Assembly (NCBI GenBank): GCA_903900705.1
Contig: CAIUOG010000074.1
Span: 1 to 64,000, forward strand
DNA from: an uncultured Acidobacteriia bacterium
GTDB lineage: Bacteria; Acidobacteriota; Terriglobia; Bryobacterales; Bryobacteraceae
Reading direction: 5' to 3'
DNA: 64,000 nucleotides
Part shown: positions 17,863 to 26,397 of the stretch, piece by piece
Position numbering within the stretch: the first letter of the stretch is position 1
How the letters are laid out: the number at the start of each line of letters is the position of its first letter
The notes under the pieces: generated by a model
What the model was told of the DNA's origin: nothing
Seen by the model: only the letters and a program-made list of their open reading frames with translations
Databases searched by the model: none
Translations under genes and position numbers: made by a program

Positions 17863-19194
17863 TCAGAACGCAAATGCAATCTGGCCCGTCAGACTGTTGG
17901 CCGTACCAAAGCCGCTGCGGAACGTTCGCCCATACTGCACTTTGAAGGCGCTGAACTCCCCGACTTCGAAACGTACCCCTGCCAGCGGACCGCTCCGGCG
18001 ACCAACAGAGCCAAAGATCGGGTCGTGATCATTCACATTCAGATATTCGTAACGGACAAACGGCCGGACCATCTTGTACTTGTGCGACACCTGGGAGTAG
18101 AAGCCGGAGTTATGAAAGTTCCGATGCGCGTCAAGCATATCGTTGCCCACAATCACCACCTCATTCAGGATTTCCATGCCGGAGCGATCATAGGCAACGT
18201 AAGCCGAGGACACCGTCTGATTCATCCGGGAGAATCCCGTCGGATAAAGACGGTCCTTCAGCACCGAGCCGCCAACCTCCAGGCCTTCCACCCATTCCGG
18301 GCGGGCAAACAAAGCGATATTGACCGACTTGCGGTTGTTCTCGTCAAAAACGTTCTGCACAAATTCCGCGTTCGGACTGTTCGAAGTACGGCCATTGCCG
18401 ACCTCGGCCACCCAGTGAAGACCCAGTTTCCCGGAAGGAACCTTGCCATACAGGGACACGCCAACATTGTGAATCGGCAGAATACCGCCCCCATCCTCGA
18501 ACTCGAAAATGAACGGACGCCCCACGCTGGTCTGAAAATAGGTGCCGTGGTGATAAGCCGTGTTGTAGTAGCCGATCTTCTGGTGATAACGGCCAAACGC
18601 CGCATTCAGGTAATCGTTCAGATGATAAGTAATCATCAGCCGCTCAATCTCAAAACCGAACGTGTTGGTGGTCTTATCGCCCTGGATCACGCTCTCCGCA
18701 ACAAAATTCCAGTGCTCGGAAAGCTTTGAACTCATAAACAGATCCAACTGGCCCAGTGTAAAGGAGTTCGTTGTGCCCCTCAGATTGCTGGCGGCGTAAG
18801 TGAAATCCCCAAAGCCGCGAATCTGCAGACTCGGACCCATGGGCATGGCCGCATCATGTGCGGAATGGTCCATCATCGCCGCCAACATGCCCGTCGTGGG
18901 CGGCATCGCGTTGGTCGGGTCAGCCGGTTCGGCCGCGTGGGCTTCCGGCGGAACGTTTGGCGAAGGAACCGCGGCGGGCGCCGTTGCCGAAGCCTGTGGC
19001 GTAAGCTTCGATTCCAGAGATTGAATCCGCGCCTCTGCCTGAGCAAGGCGTTGCAACAGGTCCTGCACCTGTTGTGCGGTGAATGGTTGGGCTGGCGCCG
19101 CTGAAAGTGCATTGGGCTGAGCCGCCAAATGCATGGTCCCGGCGAACGTGGCCGTTACGAGAAAGATCGCGATGGAGCGAAACCGTCGAATCAT
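17863..19194 (-). CDS. Outer-membrane porin-like protein with N-terminal coiled coil
   Basis: 443 residues. Signal peptide to about residue 25 (AGTMHLAAQ). A QVQDLLQRLAQAEARIQSLESKL coiled coil follows, then an Ala/Pro linker. The last 310 residues are an aromatic-rich beta-barrel, starting LQIRGFGDFTYAAS and ending LTGQIAFAF with a terminal Phe. The coiled coil plus barrel layout resembles phosphate-selective porins O/P and related trimeric porins. First gene of a two-gene operon with the PBP-like protein, suggesting anion uptake. An inverted repeat lies just upstream. Confidence 0.8.
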   Translation of the reverse strand: MIRRFRSIAIFLVTATFAGTMHLAAQPNALSAAPAQPFTAQQVQDLLQRLAQAEARIQSLESKLTPQASATAPAAVPSPNVPPEAHAAEPADPTNAMPPTTGMLAAMMDHSAHDAAMPMGPSLQIRGFGDFTYAASNLRGTTNSFTLGQLDLFMSSKLSEHWNFVAESVIQGDKTTNTFGFEIERLMITYHLNDYLNAAFGRYHQKIGYYNTAYHHGTYFQTSVGRPFIFEFEDGGGILPIHNVGVSLYGKVPSGKLGLHWVAEVGNGRTSNSPNAEFVQNVFDENNRKSVNIALFARPEWVEGLEVGGSVLKDRLYPTGFSRMNQTVSSAYVAYDRSGMEILNEVVIVGNDMLDAHRNFHNSGFYSQVSHKYKMVRPFVRYEYLNVNDHDPIFGSVGRRSGPLAGVRFEVGEFSAFKVQYGRTFRSGFGTANSLTGQIAFAF

Positions 19195-19214
19195 GGGTTT
19201 ACTATCGGCGGAAT

Positions 19215-19251
19215 CGTAAAAAACCTTACACCAACCCGTAAGAATTTTACG
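19215..19251 (-). terminator. Inverted repeat at the pobA stop (candidate weak terminator)
   Basis: CGTAAAA (19215-19221) and CTTAC (19225-19229) pair with GTAAG (19238-19242) and TTTTACG (19245-19251) around an 8-nt loop. On the minus strand the inner hairpin ends GTAAG-G-TTTTTT, as in a weak intrinsic terminator. It overlaps the pobA stop codon (19247-19249) and sits about 20 nt before the porin start, so an operator for the porin operon is the alternative. Confidence 0.45.
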
Positions 19252-20434
19252 GTGGAGGTATATCTATTGGCAGTCCTACATAGTTTTCAGCCAGAGTGGC
19301 CATCGCGGCCCGGGAACTCGTCACGTAGTCCATTTCCGCCACCTGACGCCGGTAGTCAAACCCATCGTAAGGCGCGCCGAAATGCAGCATCGACGTCATC
19401 CACCAGGAGAAACGCTGCGCCTTCCACACGCGGCTCAGACACGTGTCCGAATAAGCGTCCAGCCCCGCCTCCGTCCCCGTGCGATAAAACCGCGCCACCG
19501 CCTCCGCCAACACCCGCACATCCGCCGCCGCCAGATTCAACCCCTTCGCGCCCGTCGGCGGCACAATGTGAGCTGCATCTCCCGCCAGAAAAAGCCGCCC
19601 ATACCGCATCGGCTCCGCGACGAAACTCCGCATCGGCGTAATGCCCTTCTGGAAAATCGGTCCCTCATTCGGCTTCCAGCCATCCCGGGTCCCCAGACGC
19701 GCCTGCAACTCCTCCCAGATCCGCTCGTCCGGCCAGTCTTCGATGGCCTCGTCCGGCCTGCACTGGAGATAAAGCCGGGTCACCGCGGGCGAACGCATGC
19801 TGAAAAGCGCGAACCCGCGGTCCGTCAGCGAATAGACCAACTCTTCTGAGGACGGCGCGGCCTGCGCGAGTATCCCCAGCCACGCAAAGGGATACACTTT
19901 GTCGTAGCCCGTCAGAACCGCTTCGGGAATCGAGGGGCGGCAGATGCCGTGAAAACCGTCGCAGCCCGCGACAAAGTCACAAACCCACTCGTGCTCCTCA
20001 CCATCCAGAACATATCGAACCCGCGGCGCTTCCGAATCCACCGCCGCAACCACCACGTCGGAAACCCCAAAAAGCAGCGGCCTCCCCGTCGCCCGTCGCG
20101 CGTCAATCAGATCCCGAACCACCTCGTTCTGCCCATAAACCGTAATCGCCTTCCCGGTCAGTTCTTCGAAATCGATCCGCCGCCGCGTGCCCCCGAATGC
20201 CAGCCACACTCCGCCATGCCGCAACCCCTCCCGCCGCAGGCGCTCGCCCACGCCGGTCTGCGTCATCAGGTCCACAACATGCTGCTCCAGCACTCCGGCG
20301 CGCACCCGCTCCACCACATATTGTTCGGTCCGGTTCTCAATGATCACCGAATCGATTCCATAACGGTGCAGCAGGTGCCCCAGCAGCAACCCTGCCGGCC
20401 CCGCGCCGATGATCACGACCTGCGTCCGCTTCAC
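19247..20434 (-). CDS. pobA: 4-hydroxybenzoate 3-monooxygenase
   Basis: 395 residues. An FAD- and NADPH-dependent hydroxylase that turns 4-hydroxybenzoate into protocatechuate. Dinucleotide loop VVIIGAGPAGLLLGHLL at the N-terminus, ERVRAGVLEQHVVDLM near residue 43 (substrate/FAD region of PobA), the CDGFHG motif near 170 and GDAAHIVPPTGAKGLNLAAADV near 288. The C-terminal SWWMTSMLH and 'YVTSSRAAMATLAENYVG' are typical of true PobA rather than general group A hydroxylases. GTG start overlapping the upstream stop as GTGA. No protocatechuate dioxygenase genes are in the window. Confidence 0.93.
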   Translation of the reverse strand: MKRTQVVIIGAGPAGLLLGHLLHRYGIDSVIIENRTEQYVVERVRAGVLEQHVVDLMTQTGVGERLRREGLRHGGVWLAFGGTRRRIDFEELTGKAITVYGQNEVVRDLIDARRATGRPLLFGVSDVVVAAVDSEAPRVRYVLDGEEHEWVCDFVAGCDGFHGICRPSIPEAVLTGYDKVYPFAWLGILAQAAPSSEELVYSLTDRGFALFSMRSPAVTRLYLQCRPDEAIEDWPDERIWEELQARLGTRDGWKPNEGPIFQKGITPMRSFVAEPMRYGRLFLAGDAAHIVPPTGAKGLNLAAADVRVLAEAVARFYRTGTEAGLDAYSDTCLSRVWKAQRFSWWMTSMLHFGAPYDGFDYRRQVAEMDYVTSSRAAMATLAENYVGLPIDIPPP

Positions 20435-21411
20435 CGAAGCCTGCCCGCCATCTCCGCACAGGCGGCGCGATACTCCGCCTCCAGCCGGGCCACCAGTTCC
20501 GCCACTGGCGCCACATCATGCACCGCGCCGATTCCCTGCCCGCAGCCCCAGATGTCACGCCACGCCTTGTACTCGTCTTTCTCCGCACCCCCCGCCGCCG
20601 CTCCGAAGTTCATGTTCGTCGCTTCCCCCTGCGGCAGATGCTCCGGATCCAGTCCCGATTTCGCCACCGACGGTTTCAGGTAATTCCCGTGCACTCCGGT
20701 GAAATAGTTCGTATAGACAATATCTTCCGCGCCGGATTCCACAATCATCTGCTTATAAGCCTCCGCCGCGTTTGCCTCCACCGTGGCGATAAATGCCGAC
20801 CCGATATAGGCAAGGTCCGCGCCCATCGCCATCGCCGCCAGAATCGAACGGCCCGTCGCGATGGAACCAGACAGCGCCAGCGGCCCCTGGAACCAATCCC
20901 GAATCTCCTGTACCAGCGCAAACGGCGACTGCGTACCGGCATGTCCGCCCGCGCCCGCCGCCACCGCAATCAGACCATCCGCGCCCTTTTCAATCGCCTT
21001 GTGCGCGAACCGGTTGTTGATAATGTCATGCAGCGCCACGCCGCCATAGCTGTGCACCGCCTGGTTCACCTCTTCGCGCGCGCCCAGGGAAGTAATGCTG
21101 ATGGGTACCTTCCACTTCACGCACGTCGCCAGGTCATGCTCCAGGCGACTGTTACTCCGGTGCACAATCTGGTTCACCGCAAACGGCGCGGCGGGCTGTT
21201 CCGGATGCGCGGCGTCCCACGCGGCCAGTTCCTCTGTAATGCGATGCAGCCACTCATCCAGCATGCTCTCCGGTCGCGCGTTCAGAGCCGGAAAGGAACC
21301 CACAATTCCGGCCTTGCACTGCGCAATCACCAGATCCGGATTCGAGATGACAAACAAAGGCGCGCCGATGACGGGCAGGCGCAGGCGGTCGAGGAGACGG
21401 GGAAGGGCCAC
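20431..21411 (-). CDS. Nitronate monooxygenase (2-nitropropane dioxygenase-like)
   Basis: 326 residues, FMN-dependent TIM barrel. Starts LPVIGAPLFVISNPDLVIAQCKAGIVGSFPALN, with the usual 'P.i.aPm' opening, then KGADGLIAVAAGAGGHAG (catalytic-His and FMN region) and LSGSIATGRSILAAMAMGADLAYIGSAFIAT for the phosphate site. Such enzymes oxidise alkyl nitronates; many are annotated without proof. GTG start. It is translationally coupled to pobA by a GTGA overlap and is the first gene of the pair. Why a nitronate oxidase travels with pobA is unclear. Confidence 0.88.
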   Translation of the reverse strand: MALPRLLDRLRLPVIGAPLFVISNPDLVIAQCKAGIVGSFPALNARPESMLDEWLHRITEELAAWDAAHPEQPAAPFAVNQIVHRSNSRLEHDLATCVKWKVPISITSLGAREEVNQAVHSYGGVALHDIINNRFAHKAIEKGADGLIAVAAGAGGHAGTQSPFALVQEIRDWFQGPLALSGSIATGRSILAAMAMGADLAYIGSAFIATVEANAAEAYKQMIVESGAEDIVYTNYFTGVHGNYLKPSVAKSGLDPEHLPQGEATNMNFGAAAGGAEKDEYKAWRDIWGCGQGIGAVHDVAPVAELVARLEAEYRAACAEMAGRLR

Positions 21412-21448
21412 GGCTTATTTTTACACCAATTACACTAATGGGAAGCCT

Positions 21449-23995
21449 ATGAATCGCCTGAAGCTGGTTCCTCTCGCATTTGTTCTCGGTGTGCAGCTAT
21501 TTGCCCAGCCCGCGCCGGTAGCGGATGTCGAACTCTCCCTGCGCAAACTCAATGAGACCGGAACGCTGCTCATGATCGCCGCGCATCCAGACGACGAACG
21601 CACCAACGTTCTCGCCTACTTCGCGCGCGGTCGGAATATGCGTACCGCGTATCTCTCCGTCACCCGCGGCGAGGGCGGCCAGAATCTGATTGGCTCAGAC
21701 CAGGGCGCATCGCTCGGCGTGATCCGCACCCAGGAACTGCTCGCCGCACGGCGCATTGACGGCGCCGAACAGTTCTTCTCGCGCGCCATCGATTTCGGAT
21801 TTTCGAAAGTCGTTCCCGAAACACTCGAAAAATGGGGCCACGAAGGCGTGCTGTCCGATGTGGTGTGGGTCATCCGCCGCTACCGGCCGGACGTGATCAT
21901 GCTGGGCTTCAGCGGCACTCCCGCCGATGGCCACGGGCACCACCAGACCTCGGCCATTCTGGGCAAGGAAGCCTTCGAAGCCGCCGCCGATCCGAAGCGC
22001 TTTCCCGAACAACTGCAATACGTGCAGCCCTGGAAGGCCGCCAGGCTGGTGTACGCGGGTGGGTTTGGACGAGGAGGCGGCAGAGAAGGCGCGTCCGCTC
22101 CGCCGCCCGCCCCTCCGGTTGCACCACCGGCGCCGGTCATCACGTCCGGCTACAACCCCTTCCTCGGTTACACCTATGACCAGATCGCGGCCATCAGCCG
22201 CAGCCAGCACCGCAGCCAGGGCTTCGGAAATATCGGCACGGGCCCCGGCGACGGAGGTTCCGGCGGAAGTGGTGCCGGCGGACGTGGCGGCGGTGGCCGC
22301 GGAGGGAACAACGCTCCCGCCGCGCAACCGGCATCTCAGCCCGCGCCCCCGCTCCCGCCCGATCTCTTCGCGGGAATCGATCACTCCTGGAACCGCATTC
22401 CCGGCGGCGCCGCTGTCGCCCCGATTCTGGATCAGGCCATCCGCGAGTTCGATCCGGAGCATCCTGAAAAGACTCTGCCCTTCCTGGCCAAAGCCCGGCC
22501 CGTCATCGCCGCCGTTACAGACCCCCTCGGCAAAATCAAACTCGCCGAGCTCGATGAACTCGTCGCAAAGTGCTCCGGCCTTTGGGCCGAAGCCACTGCG
22601 CCGAAGGCCGAAGTGACACCGGGTTCGAAAGTCCCCGTTACCACCACCGTCTATCCGCGCCTTCCCATCGCCGTCCAGGTGGATTCCATCACCCCCGAAG
22701 GTCTTTGGGTGAGCGCCGATGCCGTGAAGATCCAGCCACGCCAGGGCGGCGGCATCACCGCCGTCACCGAACTCACCATCCCGGCCGACCAGCCTTACTC
22801 CCAACCCTATTGGCTGCGCAAGGCCCCGGCCGATGGCCGCTACACTGTCGACGATCAGCGCCTCGCCGGTCTCCCCGAAAATGACGTCGAGAAGGTGCGC
22901 ATTCGCCTGACTGTGGCCGGCATTCCCATCGAAATCACCCGCCCCATCGGGAACCACTTTGCCGAACGTGCCGAGCCCGAGCGCATTCGCCCGCTCACCA
23001 TCGTCCCCGCCGTCGCCGTGAACCTGCAGAGCGGCGTGGCGGTCTTCCCCTCCGCAGCCGCGAAGAACATTCAGTTCACCGTCAAGGCCAACGTCGCCAA
23101 AACCGCCGGAACCCTGCGGCTTGACCTGCCCGCCGGCTGGAAAGCGGCGCCCGCTTCCCTGACCTTTTCCATGACCGCCGCGGGCGAGGAACGCGAACTC
23201 AGCTTCACGGTCACCCCTCCCGCGCAGGATTCCACCGGACGCCTGCGCGCCATCGCCTCCGTGGATGGCCGGGATATCGCCGTCGGCATGCAGACCATCT
23301 CCTATCCGCATATCCCCGTCGAAGTCCTGTTTCCGCCTTCGGAAGTGAAACTCGTGCGGGCCGACGTCCAGGTGAGCGCCCGCAAGGTCGGCTACATCAT
23401 GGGTGCGGGCGATGAAGTCCCCGAAGCGCTGCGCCAGATGGGCGTGGAAGTCACCCTGCTCACCGAAGCCGACCTCGTGAAGAGCGACCTTTCCCGCTTT
23501 GACGCCATCGTGGCCGGCGTCCGCGCCTACAACGTGCGGGCGGACCTGCGCGCCAATAACCCGCGCCTGCTCGACTATGTGAAGAATGGGGGCACCTATG
23601 TGGTGCAGTACATGAGCGCCGGCGCGCAGAACATCGGCCCCTATCCCATTACCATCCCGGCGGGTAATGCCTACCGCGTCACCGTAGAGGAGGCGCCCAT
23701 GGAATACACCCATCAGGACAGCCGTCTGCTCCAGGCGCCCAACCACATCGGGCCGAAGGATTTCGAGGGCTGGGTGCAGGAGCGCGGCCTGCTCTTCCCC
23801 ACTGAATGGGATCCGAAGTACGAGACCGTTTTCTCCGCGCATGACCCCGGCGAGAAGCCTCTCGAAGGCGGCGAACTCTGGACGCACTACGGCAAGGGCG
23901 TCTACATCTTCAGTTCGTACACCTGGTTCCGGCAGTTGCCCGCGGGCGTGCCCGGCGCGTACCGGCTGTTTGCCAACATGCTGAGCGCGAAGTAG
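21449..23995 (+). CDS. Exported PIG-L deacetylase with NEW3 and GATase-like C-terminal domains
   Basis: 848 residues. Signal peptide MNRLKLVPLAFVLGVQLFAQ. A PIG-L/LmbE domain (about 25-290) has the zinc motif AAHPDDE and a GHGHHQTSA motif that should supply a further His. A Gly/Pro-rich disordered insertion (about 205-300) follows. Then come a NEW3-type Ig-like domain (VAVNLQSGVAVFP to SFTVTPPAQDS) and a C-terminal ThuA/GATase-like Rossmann domain (KVGYIMGAGDEVPEALRQMGVEVTLL, FDAIVAGVRAYN). PIG-L enzymes remove N-acetyl groups from sugars. ATG 21449 chosen because it starts the signal peptide; the upstream frame overlaps the divergent gene. Confidence 0.82.
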   Translation: MNRLKLVPLAFVLGVQLFAQPAPVADVELSLRKLNETGTLLMIAAHPDDERTNVLAYFARGRNMRTAYLSVTRGEGGQNLIGSDQGASLGVIRTQELLAARRIDGAEQFFSRAIDFGFSKVVPETLEKWGHEGVLSDVVWVIRRYRPDVIMLGFSGTPADGHGHHQTSAILGKEAFEAAADPKRFPEQLQYVQPWKAARLVYAGGFGRGGGREGASAPPPAPPVAPPAPVITSGYNPFLGYTYDQIAAISRSQHRSQGFGNIGTGPGDGGSGGSGAGGRGGGGRGGNNAPAAQPASQPAPPLPPDLFAGIDHSWNRIPGGAAVAPILDQAIREFDPEHPEKTLPFLAKARPVIAAVTDPLGKIKLAELDELVAKCSGLWAEATAPKAEVTPGSKVPVTTTVYPRLPIAVQVDSITPEGLWVSADAVKIQPRQGGGITAVTELTIPADQPYSQPYWLRKAPADGRYTVDDQRLAGLPENDVEKVRIRLTVAGIPIEITRPIGNHFAERAEPERIRPLTIVPAVAVNLQSGVAVFPSAAAKNIQFTVKANVAKTAGTLRLDLPAGWKAAPASLTFSMTAAGEERELSFTVTPPAQDSTGRLRAIASVDGRDIAVGMQTISYPHIPVEVLFPPSEVKLVRADVQVSARKVGYIMGAGDEVPEALRQMGVEVTLLTEADLVKSDLSRFDAIVAGVRAYNVRADLRANNPRLLDYVKNGGTYVVQYMSAGAQNIGPYPITIPAGNAYRVTVEEAPMEYTHQDSRLLQAPNHIGPKDFEGWVQERGLLFPTEWDPKYETVFSAHDPGEKPLEGGELWTHYGKGVYIFSSYTWFRQLPAGVPGAYRLFANMLSAK

Positions 23996-23996
23996 G

Positions 23997-24893
23997 CTAC
24001 TGCGGCCGGCGGGGCTGCGGGGTCCGGACGGAAATCGTCAGGTCGCGGAGTTTGACCACGGCGGGAGTCGTCATGCCCTGCAGCACGCGGTCCAGTTCAA
24101 AGATGTGGGATGCGCCCAGCGCCAGTTCGTGCTCCTCCGGCTGGTACTTCGTGCCGGTAGGGTAGTCCACAAACGGCGTGCGCGTCTGTTCGATATGGTT
24201 GCCCAGCACCTGCGCCACGGGCTTGCCATCGATAAAAGCCGCCAGGCGGTGGATACTCTTCCGGAAGGTCTCGAACTCCGGGGCGTTCACGTAGAGGCGT
24301 CCGGGATACACGGTGTCACCCGTCAGCAGCACGGCGGTGCGGCGGTCGTAAAGCGCAAAGGAATCGTCCGTATGGCCGGGAATCGGAACCAGGTCGAGGG
24401 CGCGGCCGCCAAGGTCGAGAGTCGCGTTCTGCTCCGGCCAGTTCTGAAAACCGAAGAAGGCCGTCACGCTCGCCAGATCGGGCTTCACGAGGGTCGTGTC
24501 CGGGCGATCGGCAAACTGCGCGTCCCCGGCGATGTGGTCACCGTGTTTGTGGGAATGGACAACCACCAGCGGAATACCGGTGCGCTTGTTGGCCTTCAGC
24601 CAGCGGTCCATCAGCCGGTCGACCGCCTCCCGAACCCGGGAATTGCGGGATCCCGTATCCCAGAGCAGTGCCCTGTCCGACCCGAAAATCAGATAAAGAA
24701 ACGGCTTCTCATAATCCGTGCAGCCGGACTGGCGCAGAATGTAGAAGTTCGGATTGTACTCATGAATGTAATACTCCTGCATCTCCATGCAGTTGGGGCC
24801 CCCGGTGGGCCAGCGATCCGGCAGGGTACCGGCTTCGGGCGTTTGGGCAAAAATGGAAAGCGAGCAGAGCAGCATTGGGAAGAGCCGGCGCAT
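23997..24893 (-). CDS. Exported metallo-beta-lactamase-fold hydrolase
   Basis: 298 residues with a short signal peptide (MRRLFPMLLCSLSIFAQ). The MBL signature VVVHSHKHGDHIAGD (H-x-H-x-D-H) provides zinc ligands. PIPGHTDDSFALYD gives the next His, LLTGDTVYPG the bridging Asp and LGNHIEQT the last His. The family includes beta-lactamases, glyoxalase II and lactonases; this one is not resolved further. AAGGA-type ribosome site upstream of ATG 24893. Convergent with the PIG-L gene, stops 1 nt apart. Confidence 0.85.
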   Translation of the reverse strand: MRRLFPMLLCSLSIFAQTPEAGTLPDRWPTGGPNCMEMQEYYIHEYNPNFYILRQSGCTDYEKPFLYLIFGSDRALLWDTGSRNSRVREAVDRLMDRWLKANKRTGIPLVVVHSHKHGDHIAGDAQFADRPDTTLVKPDLASVTAFFGFQNWPEQNATLDLGGRALDLVPIPGHTDDSFALYDRRTAVLLTGDTVYPGRLYVNAPEFETFRKSIHRLAAFIDGKPVAQVLGNHIEQTRTPFVDYPTGTKYQPEEHELALGASHIFELDRVLQGMTTPAVVKLRDLTISVRTPQPRRPQ

Positions 24894-24997
24894 AAGAGTC
24901 CTTTCTGCGCTGACGGAGGGCAGGTCTTTTTTAGCTTAGCTCTTCTTTTTCATCTCTGCTGGTGGAACATCCGGAGCGAACCTGCGTAATTCCAAAC

Positions 24998-25861
24998 ATG
25001 CAGATGGTTCGGCTCGCCGCAATTGGGTTCGCTTTTTCGACTTGTATTTTCGCGCAGCAGCGCCTCGAATTCGAGGTCGCCTCCGTGAAGCCCGCCGGCC
25101 CGATACCCGTGGGAACGATGGCCTTCGGCATCCATATCGACGGCGCGCAGGTCACCTGCAATTTCTTCTCCCTGCGGGATTACATCCGGCTCGCCTACCG
25201 CGTGAAGGATTACCAGATTGTCGCGCCGGAGTGGATGGCCTCGCAGCGGTTCGACGTGGTGGCGAAGATCCCCGCCGGCGTGCCTTCCGCCAAAGTGCCG
25301 GAGATGATGAAGGCCCTGCTCGAGGACCGCTTTCAGCTGAAATCCCACACGGATAAAAAGGAGTTTGCGGTCTACGGGCTCACCGCGCCAAAAGGCGCCG
25401 GGAAGCTGAAGGAATCCGTCGTGGAGGCGGGTGAAACCCCGAACGGCACCGTGAACGTGAGCGCGGGCGGCAGCGAGAAGGGGACAAACGTGAACCTGGG
25501 AAATGGCTCGTCGTTCTCGTTTGGCTCCGGGAAACTCGACGCGAAGAAGGTCACCATGACCACGCTCGCCGATCTCCTCGCCCGGTTCGTGGATAAACCC
25601 GTCGTCGATATGACTGGCCTCACCGGGAACTATGACGTCCTGATCAACATTTCGCCCGAAGACTTCCAGGCGATGCAGATTCGCGCGGCCATTGTGGCGG
25701 GAGTCCAGTTGCCCCCGCAGGTGCAGCAGATGGCCGCAACGTCCATCGGTGATTCGCTGCACATCGGGATGGAAGCGCTGGGCCTGAAACTGGAGCAAAA
25801 GAAGGCGCCGCTCGACACCCTGATTGTGGATGCCGCGGAGAAGACGCCCTCCGCAAACTAA
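24998..25861 (+). CDS. TIGR03435 family exported protein
   Basis: 287 residues. Met 24998 starts a signal peptide (MVRLAAIGFAFSTCIFAQ) followed by the family's hallmark LEFEVASVKPAGP. Further family segments are FSLRDYIRLAYRVKDYQIVAPEWMASQRFDVVAKIP and MMKALLEDRFQLKSHTDKKEFAVYGL. The end is VVDMTGLTGNYDVLINISPED and LEQKKAPLDTLIVDAAEKTPSAN. The family is highly expanded in Solibacter-type acidobacteria and its role is not established. An upstream in-frame GTG at 24962 is less likely. The stop overlaps the convergent LOG-gene stop. Confidence 0.9.
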   Translation: MQMVRLAAIGFAFSTCIFAQQRLEFEVASVKPAGPIPVGTMAFGIHIDGAQVTCNFFSLRDYIRLAYRVKDYQIVAPEWMASQRFDVVAKIPAGVPSAKVPEMMKALLEDRFQLKSHTDKKEFAVYGLTAPKGAGKLKESVVEAGETPNGTVNVSAGGSEKGTNVNLGNGSSFSFGSGKLDAKKVTMTTLADLLARFVDKPVVDMTGLTGNYDVLINISPEDFQAMQIRAAIVAGVQLPPQVQQMAATSIGDSLHIGMEALGLKLEQKKAPLDTLIVDAAEKTPSAN

Positions 25862-26397
25862 GCGTTCAGCAAGCGGTTCAGCAGCGCCGTCGAGTCCGTT
25901 GCCGACAGCAGATTCGGACGGTCCGTGGCGCGCAGAAAACCCTCTTCCACCGCGTGATCCGCCAGCGAGAGTAACGGATCGAAGTACCCTTCCACATTCA
26001 GCAGCCCCACTGGCTTCTGGTGGATCCGGATCTGCCGCCACGTCAGGATCTCGAACAGTTCGTCAAAGGTCCCGAAGCCGCCCGGCAAAGCCAGAAAAGC
26101 GTCAGCGCGGTCCGCCATCAGCGCCTTGCGTTCATGCATGCTGCCGACAATGTGCAGTTCCGTCAACCCCCGGTGAGCGAGTTCCCGCTCCACCATCGAC
26201 TGCGGAATCACGCCCACCACCTTCCCGCCCGCGGCCAGACAGGCATCGGCCACCACGCCCATCAGGCCGACGTTCCCGCCGCCATAGACCAGCGTGACGC
26301 CGCGTTCCGCCAGCAGTTGCCCGACTTCGACAGCGGCATCCCGATAAGCCTGCCGCCTGCCGAAGGCCGAACCACAAAATATGCAGACCGCCGGCAT
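25858..26397 (-). CDS. LOG family protein (TIGR00730, nucleotide 5'-monophosphate phosphoribohydrolase-like)
   Basis: 179 residues with the LOG signatures: VCIFCGSAFGRR at the start, LVYGGGNVGLMGVVADACL, GSMHERKALMADRADAFLALPGGFGTFDELFEILTWRQ. The PGGxGTxxE motif and the M-H-x-R-K-x-x-M motif bind the phosphoribose. Family members release cytokinin-type bases or hydrolyse nucleotide monophosphates. It is the last gene of the perR-like/ahp run and begins with a TAATG overlap of the ahpD stop, so translation is coupled. Confidence 0.88.
   Translation of the reverse strand: MPAVCIFCGSAFGRRQAYRDAAVEVGQLLAERGVTLVYGGGNVGLMGVVADACLAAGGKVVGVIPQSMVERELAHRGLTELHIVGSMHERKALMADRADAFLALPGGFGTFDELFEILTWRQIRIHQKPVGLLNVEGYFDPLLSLADHAVEEGFLRATDRPNLLSATDSTALLNRLLNA

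Noticed and set aside
21695-23887. Long minus-strand frame opposite the PIG-L gene
   Set aside because: Gly/Asp/His-rich shadow without motifs; the plus strand has HPDDE and a signal peptide.
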